Part shown: positions 7,233 through 13,956 of the stretch, one piece after another
Position numbering within the stretch: the stretch's first letter is position 1
Layout of the letters: each line of letters starts with the position of its first letter
From: Raineyella sp964528755
Lineage (GTDB): Bacteria; Actinomycetota; Actinomycetes; Propionibacteriales; Propionibacteriaceae
DNA: 23,077 nt
Direction: 5' to 3'
Assembly: GCA_964528755.1 (NCBI GenBank)
Contig: CAZGWN010000067.1
Coordinates: 1 to 23,077, forward strand
The notes under the pieces: model-generated
Seen by the model: only the letters and a program-made list of their open reading frames with translations
The model's database searches: none
Told to the model about the DNA's origin: nothing
Program-made: the position numbers and the translations under genes

Positions 7233-7283
7233 CCGACGGCGCCGCGTCGGCCTGCAGGGCCCCGGCTCCATGGCCGGGGCCCT
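7233..7283 (+). terminator. two tandem hairpins after hsp20
   Basis: First hairpin: CCGACG, loop GCGCCG, CGTCGG (7233-7250). Second: AGGGCCCCGGC, loop TCCATG, GCCGGGGCCCT (7256-7283), an 11-bp perfect stem followed by CGTCGTT. This fits an actinobacterial intrinsic terminator with a weak T tract, separating hsp20 from the next gene. Confidence 0.7.
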
Positions 7284-7325
7284 CGTCGTTCCCGGCGGTG
7301 AGTACCGCCGGTGGCTTCCTTGGGC

Positions 7326-7331
7326 AACAAT
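7326..7331 (+). promoter_or_regulatory. candidate -10 of a leaderless promoter
   Basis: AACAAT stands exactly 6 nt before the ATG at 7338, which has no Shine-Dalgarno. This supports 7338 as both transcription and translation start of the 431-aa protein gene. Confidence 0.4.
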
Positions 7332-7337
7332 GAATCA

Positions 7338-8633
7338 ATGGACGAGAACGAGTTGCTCCTCCGCCACGCGCAGCGCTGGGCCTCCGGCCACGGGCGTCCC
7401 TTCGACCGGGAACTGATCGCCCTGGCACTCGACCTCCGATCGACCCACGACGGGCTGGCGGCGAACCTGTGGCCCGCCGGGAGCGCCGTTCATCTGATGC
7501 TCGAACGGTGGCCGGCGCACGGCCCCGTGGAGCCGCCCGACGTCATGGCCCTCACGGACAGCCTCGACACGTTCTGGCGTTTCCTGCGCTCCACCGGGCG
7601 GATGGCAGGTGCGTCGGAGGAGCCGGCGCAGTTGCGCAAGGAGGCCGGGAAGGCCGCCAAACAGATGCCCGAGGCCTGCGCGGACCGGTCCCGCTGGGGA
7701 TCCGCCAAGTCACTGCTGTCCTTCGGAGCGGAGGTCGGCATCTCCCTCGACGACGCGCAGACCACCGAGGAGCTGCAGGAACGGCTGGACCGGATCACCG
7801 ACGCGTGGAACGACCTGCCCCAGGACGAACGGATCAGGCGCACACCGGCCCTGGACCACCCTCAGGAGGCCGAGGGCATCGCCGGACCCGACGATGACGA
7901 CCTGCCCCCGCTGCACTCGGAGGCCGAGATCGGCGCGCTCGTACGTGGCTCGGCCTTCACGGCGAAGCTGCTTGCCCTGCGGGAGTGGGTGGGCGACGGC
8001 CGCGAGATCACGGCCACCGAGGTGTTGCGGCCGTCGGTGGCCCGCCAGGCCTACGCCGACCTCGATCTGTGGGCCTGGGAGCGCGCCTCACTCGCCCTCG
8101 ACTCACGGCTCGGACCGGCGATCCCCGACGAGGCCATGGGTCCGCGGAGCTGGCGTTCCGCGCGCGACTGCTTCGCCCTCGACCGGCTGTGGCAGTCGGC
8201 CCTGCACGCCGGACTGGTCCAGATCCAGGGCCGCCGCGCCGAGGCCTCGCCCCGGATCCCGGAAACCGATTCGGAGTGGGCCGGCATGGGACTGATGTCC
8301 CTGCTCGGGCTGGTGGGGCGGACCGACGAGTTGATCGACGCGGAGGTGCTGTTGACCGTGCTGGCCGCGGTCGGCTCGGAACCAGACCGGGAACCGATGT
8401 CGGGCCAGGCGATCAAGGACTGGCTGTGGACCCTGACCGAGGCCGAGGCGGAGGGCGGCCCGGAGGACCCCGAGCGGCTGCATCCGATGGTGGACGCGGC
8501 CATCGAGCGTTGCCTCTTCCTCTTCGACGACTGCAACCTGTGGCGTCACGTCGGCTCGCGACTGGCGCCGACGGCGTTGGGCACCGACTACGCGCTCGTG
8601 CTGCACCGAAGCCTGGAGGCCGAGGAGTCCTGA
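7338..8633 (+). CDS. uncharacterised actinobacterial protein, 431 aa
   Basis: I do not recognise a named family. The protein is soluble, acidic and largely helical, with no signal peptide or membrane segment. Two stretches recall a recurring layout in unnamed actinobacterial proteins. One is a helical N-terminal half with LDTFWRFLRSTGRMA and RWGSAKSLLSFGAEVGI followed by a conserved LQERLDRITDAWNDLP segment. The other is a middle section LLALREWVGDGREITATEVLRPSVARQ, which looks like a winged or helical module found after such domains. The acidic linker GPDDDDLPP (about 186-200) separates the halves. No catalytic motif is visible. The ATG at 7338 is chosen over the in-frame GTG at 7311 because an AACAAT hexamer lies 6 nt upstream and the first nine codons would overlap that promoter. 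It stands alone between a terminator and a convergent exonuclease gene. Confidence 0.8.
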   Translation: MDENELLLRHAQRWASGHGRPFDRELIALALDLRSTHDGLAANLWPAGSAVHLMLERWPAHGPVEPPDVMALTDSLDTFWRFLRSTGRMAGASEEPAQLRKEAGKAAKQMPEACADRSRWGSAKSLLSFGAEVGISLDDAQTTEELQERLDRITDAWNDLPQDERIRRTPALDHPQEAEGIAGPDDDDLPPLHSEAEIGALVRGSAFTAKLLALREWVGDGREITATEVLRPSVARQAYADLDLWAWERASLALDSRLGPAIPDEAMGPRSWRSARDCFALDRLWQSALHAGLVQIQGRRAEASPRIPETDSEWAGMGLMSLLGLVGRTDELIDAEVLLTVLAAVGSEPDREPMSGQAIKDWLWTLTEAEAEGGPEDPERLHPMVDAAIERCLFLFDDCNLWRHVGSRLAPTALGTDYALVLHRSLEAEES

Positions 8634-8669
8634 CCTGCCCCGCACAGCTCGGGCACAGATGAGGGCACG

Positions 8670-8741
8670 ACTGTGCACATGGATGAGACTGTGCACATGG
8701 ATGAGACTGGGCCCATGGATGAGACTGGGCCCATGGACGCA
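8670..8741. repeat. four 18-bp tandem repeats forming two stem-loops
   Basis: Units at 8670-8687, 8688-8705, 8706-8723 and 8724-8741 follow ACTG-x-GC-y-CATGGATGAG. Units 1 and 2 carry the palindrome TGTGCACA, units 3 and 4 the palindrome TGGGCCCA. Each pair can fold into an 8-bp stem (8672-8679 with 8690-8697; 8708-8715 with 8726-8733) with the same 10-nt loop TGGATGAGAC. A worn half-unit (GGGCACAGATGAG) lies just before. The element fills the gap between two convergent genes; it may be a bidirectional terminator, an RNA or DNA element, or a simple minisatellite. Confidence 0.85.
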
Positions 8742-8838
8742 GGGCACGGTTCGAGCGTCACGGGGCATCGCGCACCCACAGCAGCAGGAGGATCAGTGCC
8801 GGCCCTCGGACGGCGGTCCAGTGGTCGTCCACCGCGTC

Positions 8839-9690
8839 CTACCGTGGCACCTTCACCGGCCCCCGTCCGCGGCCGGGATGGGAAGGCGGCGGCACCACCG
8901 GGCCGATGTCTCCGTCGGGGGCCTCGTCGAGGTCGACGATGACCGGGGCGTGATCGCTCGGCGACGTCCCCTTGCGGGCCGCCCGGTCCACCCAGGCCGC
9001 CGCCACCCGACCGGCCACCGGCGCCGAGGTGAGGACGAGGTCGATCCGCATGCCGAGGTCCTGGTGGAACATGCCACCTCGGTAGTCCCAATAGGAGAAC
9101 ACCCGCCGACTCGGCCAGTGCGCCCGCACCACATCGGTCAGGCCGAAGGCGGCCAGCCGCTCGCGCTCCGGAGCGGTGACATGGGTGAGTCCGACGAAGG
9201 CCGCCGGGTCGAAGACGTCGGCGTCGGTGGGGGCGATGTTCATGTCCCCACACAGGGCGACATCGGTCGGGTCGGCGGCCACTGCCGTGGCGAGGGCGTC
9301 CAGCCAGGCCAACTTGTATCGGTAGTGCGGCGAGTCCACCTCCCGTCCGTTGGGGACGTAGAGACTGTGCACCCGCACCCCTGCGCAGGTGGCACTCACC
9401 GCCCGCGCCTCGGCGAGGCCCTCGAAGTCGGGTTGCCCCGGGAATGCCCTCTCGACGTCTGCCAGGCCGACCCTCGACAGCAGCGCCACCCCATTCCACC
9501 GGCCCTGCCCATGGTGGGCGACGTCGTAGCCCAACTCGGCCAGCGGCGCATCGAAGAGTGCCGCGAAGGCGTCGTCGGTCAGTTTGGTCTCCTGCAGACA
9601 CACCACGTCCGGTTGGCGTTCCGCCAGCCACGACAGGAGCCGCGGTGCCCGTTGCTTGGCCGAGTTGACGTTCCAGGTCGCGATTCTCAC
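8839..9690 (-). CDS. xthA: exodeoxyribonuclease III / AP endonuclease
   Basis: A 283-residue member of the ExoIII (EEP) family, a Mg-dependent 3'-5' exonuclease and AP endonuclease of base-excision repair. All catalytic blocks are present: RIATWNVNS at the start (Asn ligand), CLQETKL (Glu ligand, about 31-37), LYVPNG, CGDMNIAP (Asp and Asn) and SDHAPV with the general-base His near the C-terminus. Length is close to the usual 260-270, plus a Pro/Arg tail of about 20 residues. The GTG at 9690 is chosen because the family begins at this motif and TAGCGT lies 7 nt upstream, a leaderless arrangement. An alternative ATG at 9723 overlaps the previous stop (ATGA) and would add 11 unconserved residues. 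It converges with the 431-aa protein gene. Confidence 0.93.
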   Translation of the reverse strand: MRIATWNVNSAKQRAPRLLSWLAERQPDVVCLQETKLTDDAFAALFDAPLAELGYDVAHHGQGRWNGVALLSRVGLADVERAFPGQPDFEGLAEARAVSATCAGVRVHSLYVPNGREVDSPHYRYKLAWLDALATAVAADPTDVALCGDMNIAPTDADVFDPAAFVGLTHVTAPERERLAAFGLTDVVRAHWPSRRVFSYWDYRGGMFHQDLGMRIDLVLTSAPVAGRVAAAWVDRAARKGTSPSDHAPVIVDLDEAPDGDIGPVVPPPSHPGRGRGPVKVPR

Positions 9691-9697
9691 GCCCCCG

Positions 9698-9703
9698 ACG
9701 CTA
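9698..9703 (-). promoter_or_regulatory. candidate -10 of a leaderless xthA promoter
   Basis: TAGCGT on the minus strand, 7 nt before the GTG at 9690. It helps decide the start in favour of the conserved family N-terminus. Confidence 0.4.
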
Positions 9704-9719
9704 GCGCGGTCCGGCCGGT

Positions 9720-10454
9720 TCATGCCTCCAGCAGGCGCCTGAGCCGGGCCTTGCCGAGATTGCTCCGGACGATCCAGGCCAGATCCTTGTCGCCGGAGGT
9801 CGTGGCCCGCTCCTGCAGCGCGCGGAAACGGCGCAGGCCCTCCGCGGGCAACCCGGCGACCGCCACGCTCCAGCAGTAGCCCAACCCCTGACGCAACGTA
9901 CGGGCGGGAGCCGAGCGGCGGTCCGTCGCCGGCAGTCGGAGCAGGCCAACGGTGGCGGCCTCGCAGACGGCCAGGGCGGTACGGGCGGTGTCAGGATCCT
10001 TCAGCAGGCGGGGCTCGCAGATGCCGGCGAGCGCAGCCCGCACGACCAGCGGATCCGGATCGGCCGCCCAGTCGGTGGCGGTCCCCCGCAGCACGGCAGG
10101 GCGCTCGTCGCCGAGCCGCTGTAGAGCCATCGCGACTGCCTCTCGGACCCGCCATGCGCCGCTGCTCGCGTACCCGTGCAGCCTGGCGATGATGTCGTCG
10201 CGCTCCCCCGGGTCCGTCGTCCCGGCCGCCAGCCTGCCGATCCCGACCACGCCGCAACAGCGCAGGTAATCGTCCTCCCGGGTGGCCATCGCCTCGATCA
10301 GCGACGCGTTGGCCCACTCGGCGAAGGCGGCCATCAGCGTCAGGTTGGCCCGAGGTCCCGGGAGACCCGAGCGGCCGGTCAGATAGTCCGGGACGTCCCG
10401 GGTGGGCAGGCCCGTCAGCTCGGCCCGGTAGTCGGTGTCCGACTCACGTGACAT
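9720..10454 (-). CDS. HEAT-repeat-like helical protein
   Basis: A 244-residue all-helical protein with features of HEAT/armadillo-type repeats: successive pairs of helices such as NLTLMAAFAEWANASLIEAMA, DDYLRCCGVVGIGRLAAG, WRVREAVAMALQRLGDE and DPLVVRAALAGICEPRLL each carry the Ala/Leu/Val pattern and a central Arg or Glu. Such scaffolds bind proteins or nucleic acids (the AlkD DNA glycosylases share the fold), but no catalytic residue can be assigned. It sits directly upstream of the exonuclease III gene on the same strand with a possible ATGA overlap, so a DNA-repair link is conceivable though unproven. The ATG at 10454 is chosen for a TACGCT hexamer 7 nt upstream and a GGAGG just before it; the frame extends 13 codons further without support. 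Confidence 0.8.
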   Translation of the reverse strand: MSRESDTDYRAELTGLPTRDVPDYLTGRSGLPGPRANLTLMAAFAEWANASLIEAMATREDDYLRCCGVVGIGRLAAGTTDPGERDDIIARLHGYASSGAWRVREAVAMALQRLGDERPAVLRGTATDWAADPDPLVVRAALAGICEPRLLKDPDTARTALAVCEAATVGLLRLPATDRRSAPARTLRQGLGYCWSVAVAGLPAEGLRRFRALQERATTSGDKDLAWIVRSNLGKARLRRLLEA

Positions 10455-10461
10455 GCCCTCC

Positions 10462-10467
10462 AGCGTA
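10462..10467 (-). promoter_or_regulatory. candidate -10 before the HEAT-like gene
   Basis: TACGCT on the minus strand, 7 nt from the ATG at 10454. GGAGGG lies between it and the start, so either a leaderless or a very short leader mRNA is possible. Confidence 0.4.
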
Positions 10468-10582
10468 CGGATCCGATCCCGTGCGATTGCCAATCCCCCG
10501 CCACAGCCCGAGACTGGTGGTGGACGGCGACGCCGCCGCCCGCTCCACCGTACCGATCACACTCAATGACGAGGAGTTCGCC

Positions 10583-11146
10583 ATGCCCAAGGTCCTGATC
10601 ATCACCGGAGACGCCGCTGAGGATCTCGAGGTCTTCTACCCCTACCAGCGCCTGCTGGAGGAGGGCTACGAGGTCGACATCGCCGCCCCCGAGGTGAAGA
10701 AGCTGCAGTTTGTCGTGCACGACTTCGTGGACGGCTTCGACACCTACACCGAGAAGCCGGGTCACTCCTGGCAGGCCGATCTGGCCGTTGCCGATGTCAA
10801 CCCCGCGGACTATGTCGCCCTGGTCATCCCGGGCGGGCGTGCCCCGGAGTACCTGCGGAACAATCCCGATGTCCAGCGCATCGTCCGGCACTTCTTCGAC
10901 GCGTCCGCGCCGGTCGCGGCGGTGTGCCACGGACCGCTCATCCTGGCCGCCGCCGGGGTCCTCGCCGGGCGTACGTCGTCGGCCTACCCGGCGCTGGCGC
11001 CCGATGTCGAGGTGGCCGGCGGGCAGTTCGTCGACGGGCCGGATGTGGTCGACGGCAACCTGGTCACCGGACGGGCCTGGCCCGATCACCCGCAGTGGTT
11101 CCGGGCCTTCCTCGAGCAGCTGCGCAAGGCGGCGCCGGTCGACTGA
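10583..11146 (+). CDS. DJ-1/PfpI family protein
   Basis: A 187-residue flavodoxin-like protein of the class I glutamine amidotransferase-like superfamily (PfpI, YhbO, DJ-1). The N-terminal strand KVLIITGDAAEDLEV holds the conserved acidic residue; the nucleophile elbow is AVCHGP with Cys115 and His116; LVIPGGRAPEYL and the late DGNLVTGR motif are both diagnostic. Homologues have been described as peptidases, chaperones or protein/nucleotide deglycases acting on glyoxal adducts; which applies here cannot be told. The ATG at 10583 has GAGGAG 6 nt upstream, one of the clearest Shine-Dalgarno sites in the window. It is divergent from the HEAT-like gene and upstream of the NYN gene, from which it is separated by 73 bp with a weak hairpin. 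Confidence 0.93.
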   Translation: MPKVLIITGDAAEDLEVFYPYQRLLEEGYEVDIAAPEVKKLQFVVHDFVDGFDTYTEKPGHSWQADLAVADVNPADYVALVIPGGRAPEYLRNNPDVQRIVRHFFDASAPVAAVCHGPLILAAAGVLAGRTSSAYPALAPDVEVAGGQFVDGPDVVDGNLVTGRAWPDHPQWFRAFLEQLRKAAPVD

Positions 11147-11148
11147 GC

Positions 11149-11184
11149 GGTCGGGGCCCGGGGCCGGGACGCCCCCCGCCGACC
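11149..11184 (+). terminator. weak GC-rich hairpin after the PfpI gene
   Basis: GGTCGG and CCGACC arms enclose further imperfect GC pairing (GGGC with GCCC). There is no T tract; a possible but poor terminator. Confidence 0.3.
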
Positions 11185-11206
11185 TGCGCCCGACGGCAAC
11201 GGTGCC

Positions 11207-11212
11207 TACCGT
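11207..11212 (+). promoter_or_regulatory. candidate -10 of a leaderless promoter for the NYN gene
   Basis: TACCGT, 7 nt before the ATG at 11220; no Shine-Dalgarno is present. Confidence 0.4.
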
Positions 11213-11219
11213 GGTGTCC

Positions 11220-11969
11220 ATGGACTCCGACTCCAGCGCTTCCACGCGCATCGCCGTGCTCATCGACGCCGACAACGTCTCCCCCAGCCACGCCGCCGCG
11301 ATCTTGGAGGAACTCGCCCGATACGGCACACCGACGATCAAACGTGCGTACGGTGACTGGACCACCGGACGTCTGGCGGGCTGGAAGCAGGAACTCAACC
11401 GGCTGGCGATCGTGCCGGTGCAGCAGTTCGCCTACACGGTCGGCAAGAACTCGACGGACTCCGCGCTCATCATCGATGCGATGGACCTGCTGTGGGCCGG
11501 CAACGTCGAGGCCTTCGCGCTGGTGTCGTCGGACTCCGACTTCACCCGGCTGGCGACCCGGCTGCGTGAGTCGGGCAAGAAGGTGTACGGGCTGGGGGCA
11601 CGCCAGACGCCCGAGTCGCTGCGCAAGGCGGTCGACCAGTTCATCTATCTCGACCTGCTCGACCGCGACCTCGACACCGCCGCGGCCGCCGAGCAGGCCG
11701 ACGAGTCCGAGTCCCGTGAGCAGACCGAACAGGCGAGCGGGATCAACCTGGAGAGCGCCCTGGTCCGGGCGATCAACGCGACCAGTGGCGACGACGGTTG
11801 GGTGGACCTGGGGGTGCTCGGCCAGCACCTCAACCGTGCCCACGCCGACTTCGACCCGCGCGAGTTCGGATTCCGCAAGCTGAGCGCGCTGGTCGAGGCC
11901 CAGCCCTACCTGGAGACCGCCACCGAGGGCCGGGCGCTGCGGGTGCGGCTCAAGGGCAAGCGCCGCTGA
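11220..11969 (+). CDS. NYN-domain (PIN-like) protein with C-terminal LOTUS/OST-HTH domain
   Basis: A 249-residue LabA-like protein. The NYN nuclease domain covers about residues 8-145, with the acidic residues expected for metal-dependent RNase activity: VLIDADNV (first strand), DSALIIDAMDLL and LVSSDSDFTRLATRLRESGK. After an Ala/Glu/Gln linker (about 150-172) a LOTUS/OST-HTH domain follows (LESALVRAINATSGDDGWVD, then REFGFRKLSALVEAQPYLE), a module proposed to bind RNA, especially G-quadruplex RNA. The protein is thus a likely RNA-processing or RNA-decay enzyme; the target is unknown. The ATG at 11220 is chosen for family fit and for TACCGT 7 nt upstream. A strong hairpin follows the stop. 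Confidence 0.92.
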   Translation: MDSDSSASTRIAVLIDADNVSPSHAAAILEELARYGTPTIKRAYGDWTTGRLAGWKQELNRLAIVPVQQFAYTVGKNSTDSALIIDAMDLLWAGNVEAFALVSSDSDFTRLATRLRESGKKVYGLGARQTPESLRKAVDQFIYLDLLDRDLDTAAAAEQADESESREQTEQASGINLESALVRAINATSGDDGWVDLGVLGQHLNRAHADFDPREFGFRKLSALVEAQPYLETATEGRALRVRLKGKRR

Positions 11970-11985
11970 AGCGGCGGGTGAGGGC

Positions 11986-12018
11986 GAGGGCCGCCGGTGA
12001 TGTCTCTCGGCGGCCCTC
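11986..12018. terminator. bidirectional hairpin between the NYN and iron binding-protein genes
   Basis: GAGGGCCGCCG and CGGCGGCCCTC form a perfect 11-bp stem with an 11-nt loop, placed between two convergent stops (11969 and 12037). It can serve both strands. Confidence 0.75.
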
Positions 12019-12036
12019 CGCCCGGGCGGGCCAGGA

Positions 12037-13047
12037 TCAGCGGACCTTCGTCGACTCCCGCAGGATCTGCGCGAGCTCGGTCATGTGCTCGGCCTGGGAG
12101 GCGTAGTTCATCGCGTCCCCGTTCCAGGTGTGCACCTGCCCGGCCTTGAGCGCCGGGTGGTCGGCGAAGGTCGGCTGCTTCGTCAGGTCGTCGGCCTGGA
12201 GGCCCTCGATATTGGTGAGCAGGACGTCACCGGTCATCATCTGCGACGCGTTCTCCCAGGAGTACCGGTCCCAGTAGTAGTCCCCGTCCGGGTGCAGGTC
12301 GGTGAACGTCACTCCGTAGGTGGAGTAGAGCTGGGTCTCCGGCTCGTCGGCGGGCTTGACCACGTAGACGCCCTCGGCATCGGCATACATCTGGGTGACC
12401 TCGACGTCGGACTCCTTCGCAGCGGCGGACAGGTCGGCGGCGGCCGCGTCGAACTTCTCCTTGGCGGCGGCGATCGTGTCGGCCGGGACGCCGAGCGCCT
12501 CGGCGAGTCGATTGGTGCTGTTGATCACCTCGATGCCGGCACCGCCGACCTTGATCGCGACGATGGGCGCGATCTTCTCGAGTTGCTTCTGCTGGTCGAG
12601 GTCGGCGAATCCGTAATACGGCTGGCCGGTGTCGAGCTTGCCGCTGCGGTCGGTCGGGTAGATGCCGGTGATGATGAGGTCCGGCTGGGCGGCCGCGAGT
12701 GCCTCCAGGTCGATCTCGCCGTAGCTGTTGCCCACGATCGCGGCTGCCGAGATGTCGTACGGCTGGAGCCGGGGGTCGCTCGCCACGTCGACCCGTCCGA
12801 AGATGGCGGCCGGCTCGATGCCGTAGCTGAGCAGCCCGATCGCGTAGTCGGTGAAGGCGGCGACCCTCTCGGGCCGGTGGTCGAGGGTGACCGTTCGGCC
12901 GGTGTCGTCGGTGAAGGTCCACGCTCCCGCGGAGGTCTCGGTCTGCGCACCGGGCGCCGAGGACGAGACACACCCCGTCAGGGAGGCGACGGCGAGAAGG
13001 GCGGTCAGGAGGATCGCGGCGAGCCGCTTCCGATGCTGGGTAATCAC
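12037..13047 (-). CDS. iron-siderophore ABC transporter substrate-binding lipoprotein
   Basis: A 336-residue lipoprotein of the FecB/FepB-like cluster. The signal peptide has positive residues (HRKR), a hydrophobic core and the lipobox LTGC with the lipidated Cys at 26. The mature part opens with the family motif TFTDDTGRTVTLDHRPERVAAF, then LAAAQPDLIITGIYPT and the long connecting helix before the second lobe. It captures an iron chelate outside the membrane and hands it to the permeases encoded upstream. Unusually it is the last gene of the cluster. The GTG at 13047 follows the ATPase stop by 9 bp, has no Shine-Dalgarno, and is preceded by a near-perfect iron box overlapping TAACCT 6 nt from the start. 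It therefore probably has its own iron-repressed leaderless promoter. Confidence 0.95.
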   Translation of the reverse strand: MITQHRKRLAAILLTALLAVASLTGCVSSSAPGAQTETSAGAWTFTDDTGRTVTLDHRPERVAAFTDYAIGLLSYGIEPAAIFGRVDVASDPRLQPYDISAAAIVGNSYGEIDLEALAAAQPDLIITGIYPTDRSGKLDTGQPYYGFADLDQQKQLEKIAPIVAIKVGGAGIEVINSTNRLAEALGVPADTIAAAKEKFDAAAADLSAAAKESDVEVTQMYADAEGVYVVKPADEPETQLYSTYGVTFTDLHPDGDYYWDRYSWENASQMMTGDVLLTNIEGLQADDLTKQPTFADHPALKAGQVHTWNGDAMNYASQAEHMTELAQILRESTKVR

Positions 13048-13051
13048 GAAC

Positions 13052-13070
13052 TCAGGTTAGCCTAACCTCA
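13052..13070 (-). promoter_or_regulatory. DtxR/IdeR-type iron box in front of the binding-protein gene
   Basis: The sequence matches the 19-bp iron-box consensus TTAGGTTAGSCTAACCTAA at 17 positions, and its 15-bp core AGGTTAGCCTAACCT (13054-13068) is perfect. On the minus strand TAACCT (13054-13059) lies 6 nt before the GTG and would be the -10, so a bound repressor blocks the promoter. The box contains the stop codon of the ATPase gene. Confidence 0.9.
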
Positions 13071-13956
13071 CCTGCTGTCCAGCCTGGGTGGATTGTCCAG
13101 GTCGGGTGGATTGTCCAGTCCGGCTGGGCACCGCTTCCGATCCCGCCGGAGCGCCGGGCCCGTCGGGTTCCGTGGGCACGACCAGCGGGCTGCCGGTGTA
13201 CGGGTCGGCGATGACAGCCGCCTCCAGGTCGAACGCGTTCCGCAGCGTTGCCGGGGTCAGCACGTCCCAGGGGCTGCCGTCGGCGACCACCCGCCCGGAG
13301 GCGATCGCGACCAGTCGATCGGCGTAGCGTGCGGCCAACGACAGGTCGTGCAGCACCATCACGACCGTTGTTCCGCGTTGGCGGTTGATCCGGCGGACCA
13401 TCCGCAGCAGCTCGACCTGGTGGTTGAGGTCGAGGAAGGTGGTCGGCTCGTCGAGCAGGACCATCGGCGTGTCCTGGGCCAGGACCAGCGCAATCCAGGC
13501 GCGTTGCAGTTGGCCCCCGGACAACGAGGCCGCGTCACGGTCCGCGAGGTCGGAGATCCCGGTGGCTGCCAGCGCCTGTGTGACGGCCCGGGCGTCGTCG
13601 GGGGTCCAGGGGTGCAGCAGGCTCTGGTGCGGGTGTCGGCCACGGGAGACCAGCTCACGCACGCTGGTGGCACTCGGGGTGAGGGGCTTCTGAGGGAGCA
13701 GGGCGAGCCGGCGGGCCACCGCCCGGGTCGGGAGCGAGGCCATCGGTCGGCCGTCGAGCTCGATCCGCCCTCGTGTCGGGGCGAGCAGTCGGCCGAAGGC
13801 GCGCAGCAGCGTCGACTTGCCGCAACCGTTGGCCCCGATGAGGGTCGTCACCTCACCGCGGCGGATCTCCAGGTCGATCCCGTCGAAGACCACATGCCGG
13901 TCGTATGCCAGGGTGGCGCCGATCGCTGCCAGGGAGGGGGTGGAGTCGTCCGTCAC
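13057..13956 (-). CDS. iron-siderophore ABC transporter ATP-binding protein
   Basis: A 299-residue FepC/FecE-type ATPase that powers iron-chelate import. Walker A GANGCGKST is at 41-49, the Q-loop at LLPQK (about 87-91), the signature LSGGQLQRAW at 145-154, Walker B MVLLDEP at 165-171 and the switch His at 203 (VLHDLS). The core ends near residue 258; the last 40 are a low-complexity tail with two copies of RxGQST from an 18-bp DNA repeat. The GTG at 13956 overlaps the preceding permease stop in a GTGA arrangement, implying translational coupling. The last codons form part of an iron box that controls the following gene, so the tail sequence is under double constraint. Confidence 0.94.
   Translation of the reverse strand: MTDDSTPSLAAIGATLAYDRHVVFDGIDLEIRRGEVTTLIGANGCGKSTLLRAFGRLLAPTRGRIELDGRPMASLPTRAVARRLALLPQKPLTPSATSVRELVSRGRHPHQSLLHPWTPDDARAVTQALAATGISDLADRDAASLSGGQLQRAWIALVLAQDTPMVLLDEPTTFLDLNHQVELLRMVRRINRQRGTTVVMVLHDLSLAARYADRLVAIASGRVVADGSPWDVLTPATLRNAFDLEAAVIADPYTGSPLVVPTEPDGPGAPAGSEAVPSRTGQSTRPGQSTQAGQQVRLG
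13083..13118. repeat. 18-bp tandem duplication in the 3' end of the iron ATPase gene
   Basis: Units 13083-13100 and 13101-13118 share GGGTGGATTGTCCAG (15 of 18 bases). On the minus strand they code for the duplicated GQST motif in the C-terminal tail. Confidence 0.7.

Noticed and set aside
8670..8741. CRISPR array
   Set aside because: Units are 18 bp and directly adjacent with no spacers, and no cas gene is present.
8670..8942. Small plus-strand frame with MDETVH/MDETGP hexapeptide repeats
   Set aside because: It arises from the 18-bp repeat and then runs antisense into xthA; no ribosome-binding site and no family.
12085..13065. 326-codon plus-strand frame opposite the binding-protein gene
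   Set aside because: Val/Gly/Leu-rich shadow; the lipoprotein on the minus strand explains the region.
13052..13070. Palindrome read as a terminator hairpin between ATPase and binding-protein genes
   Set aside because: There is too little loop, and the match to the iron-box consensus (17/19) explains it better.
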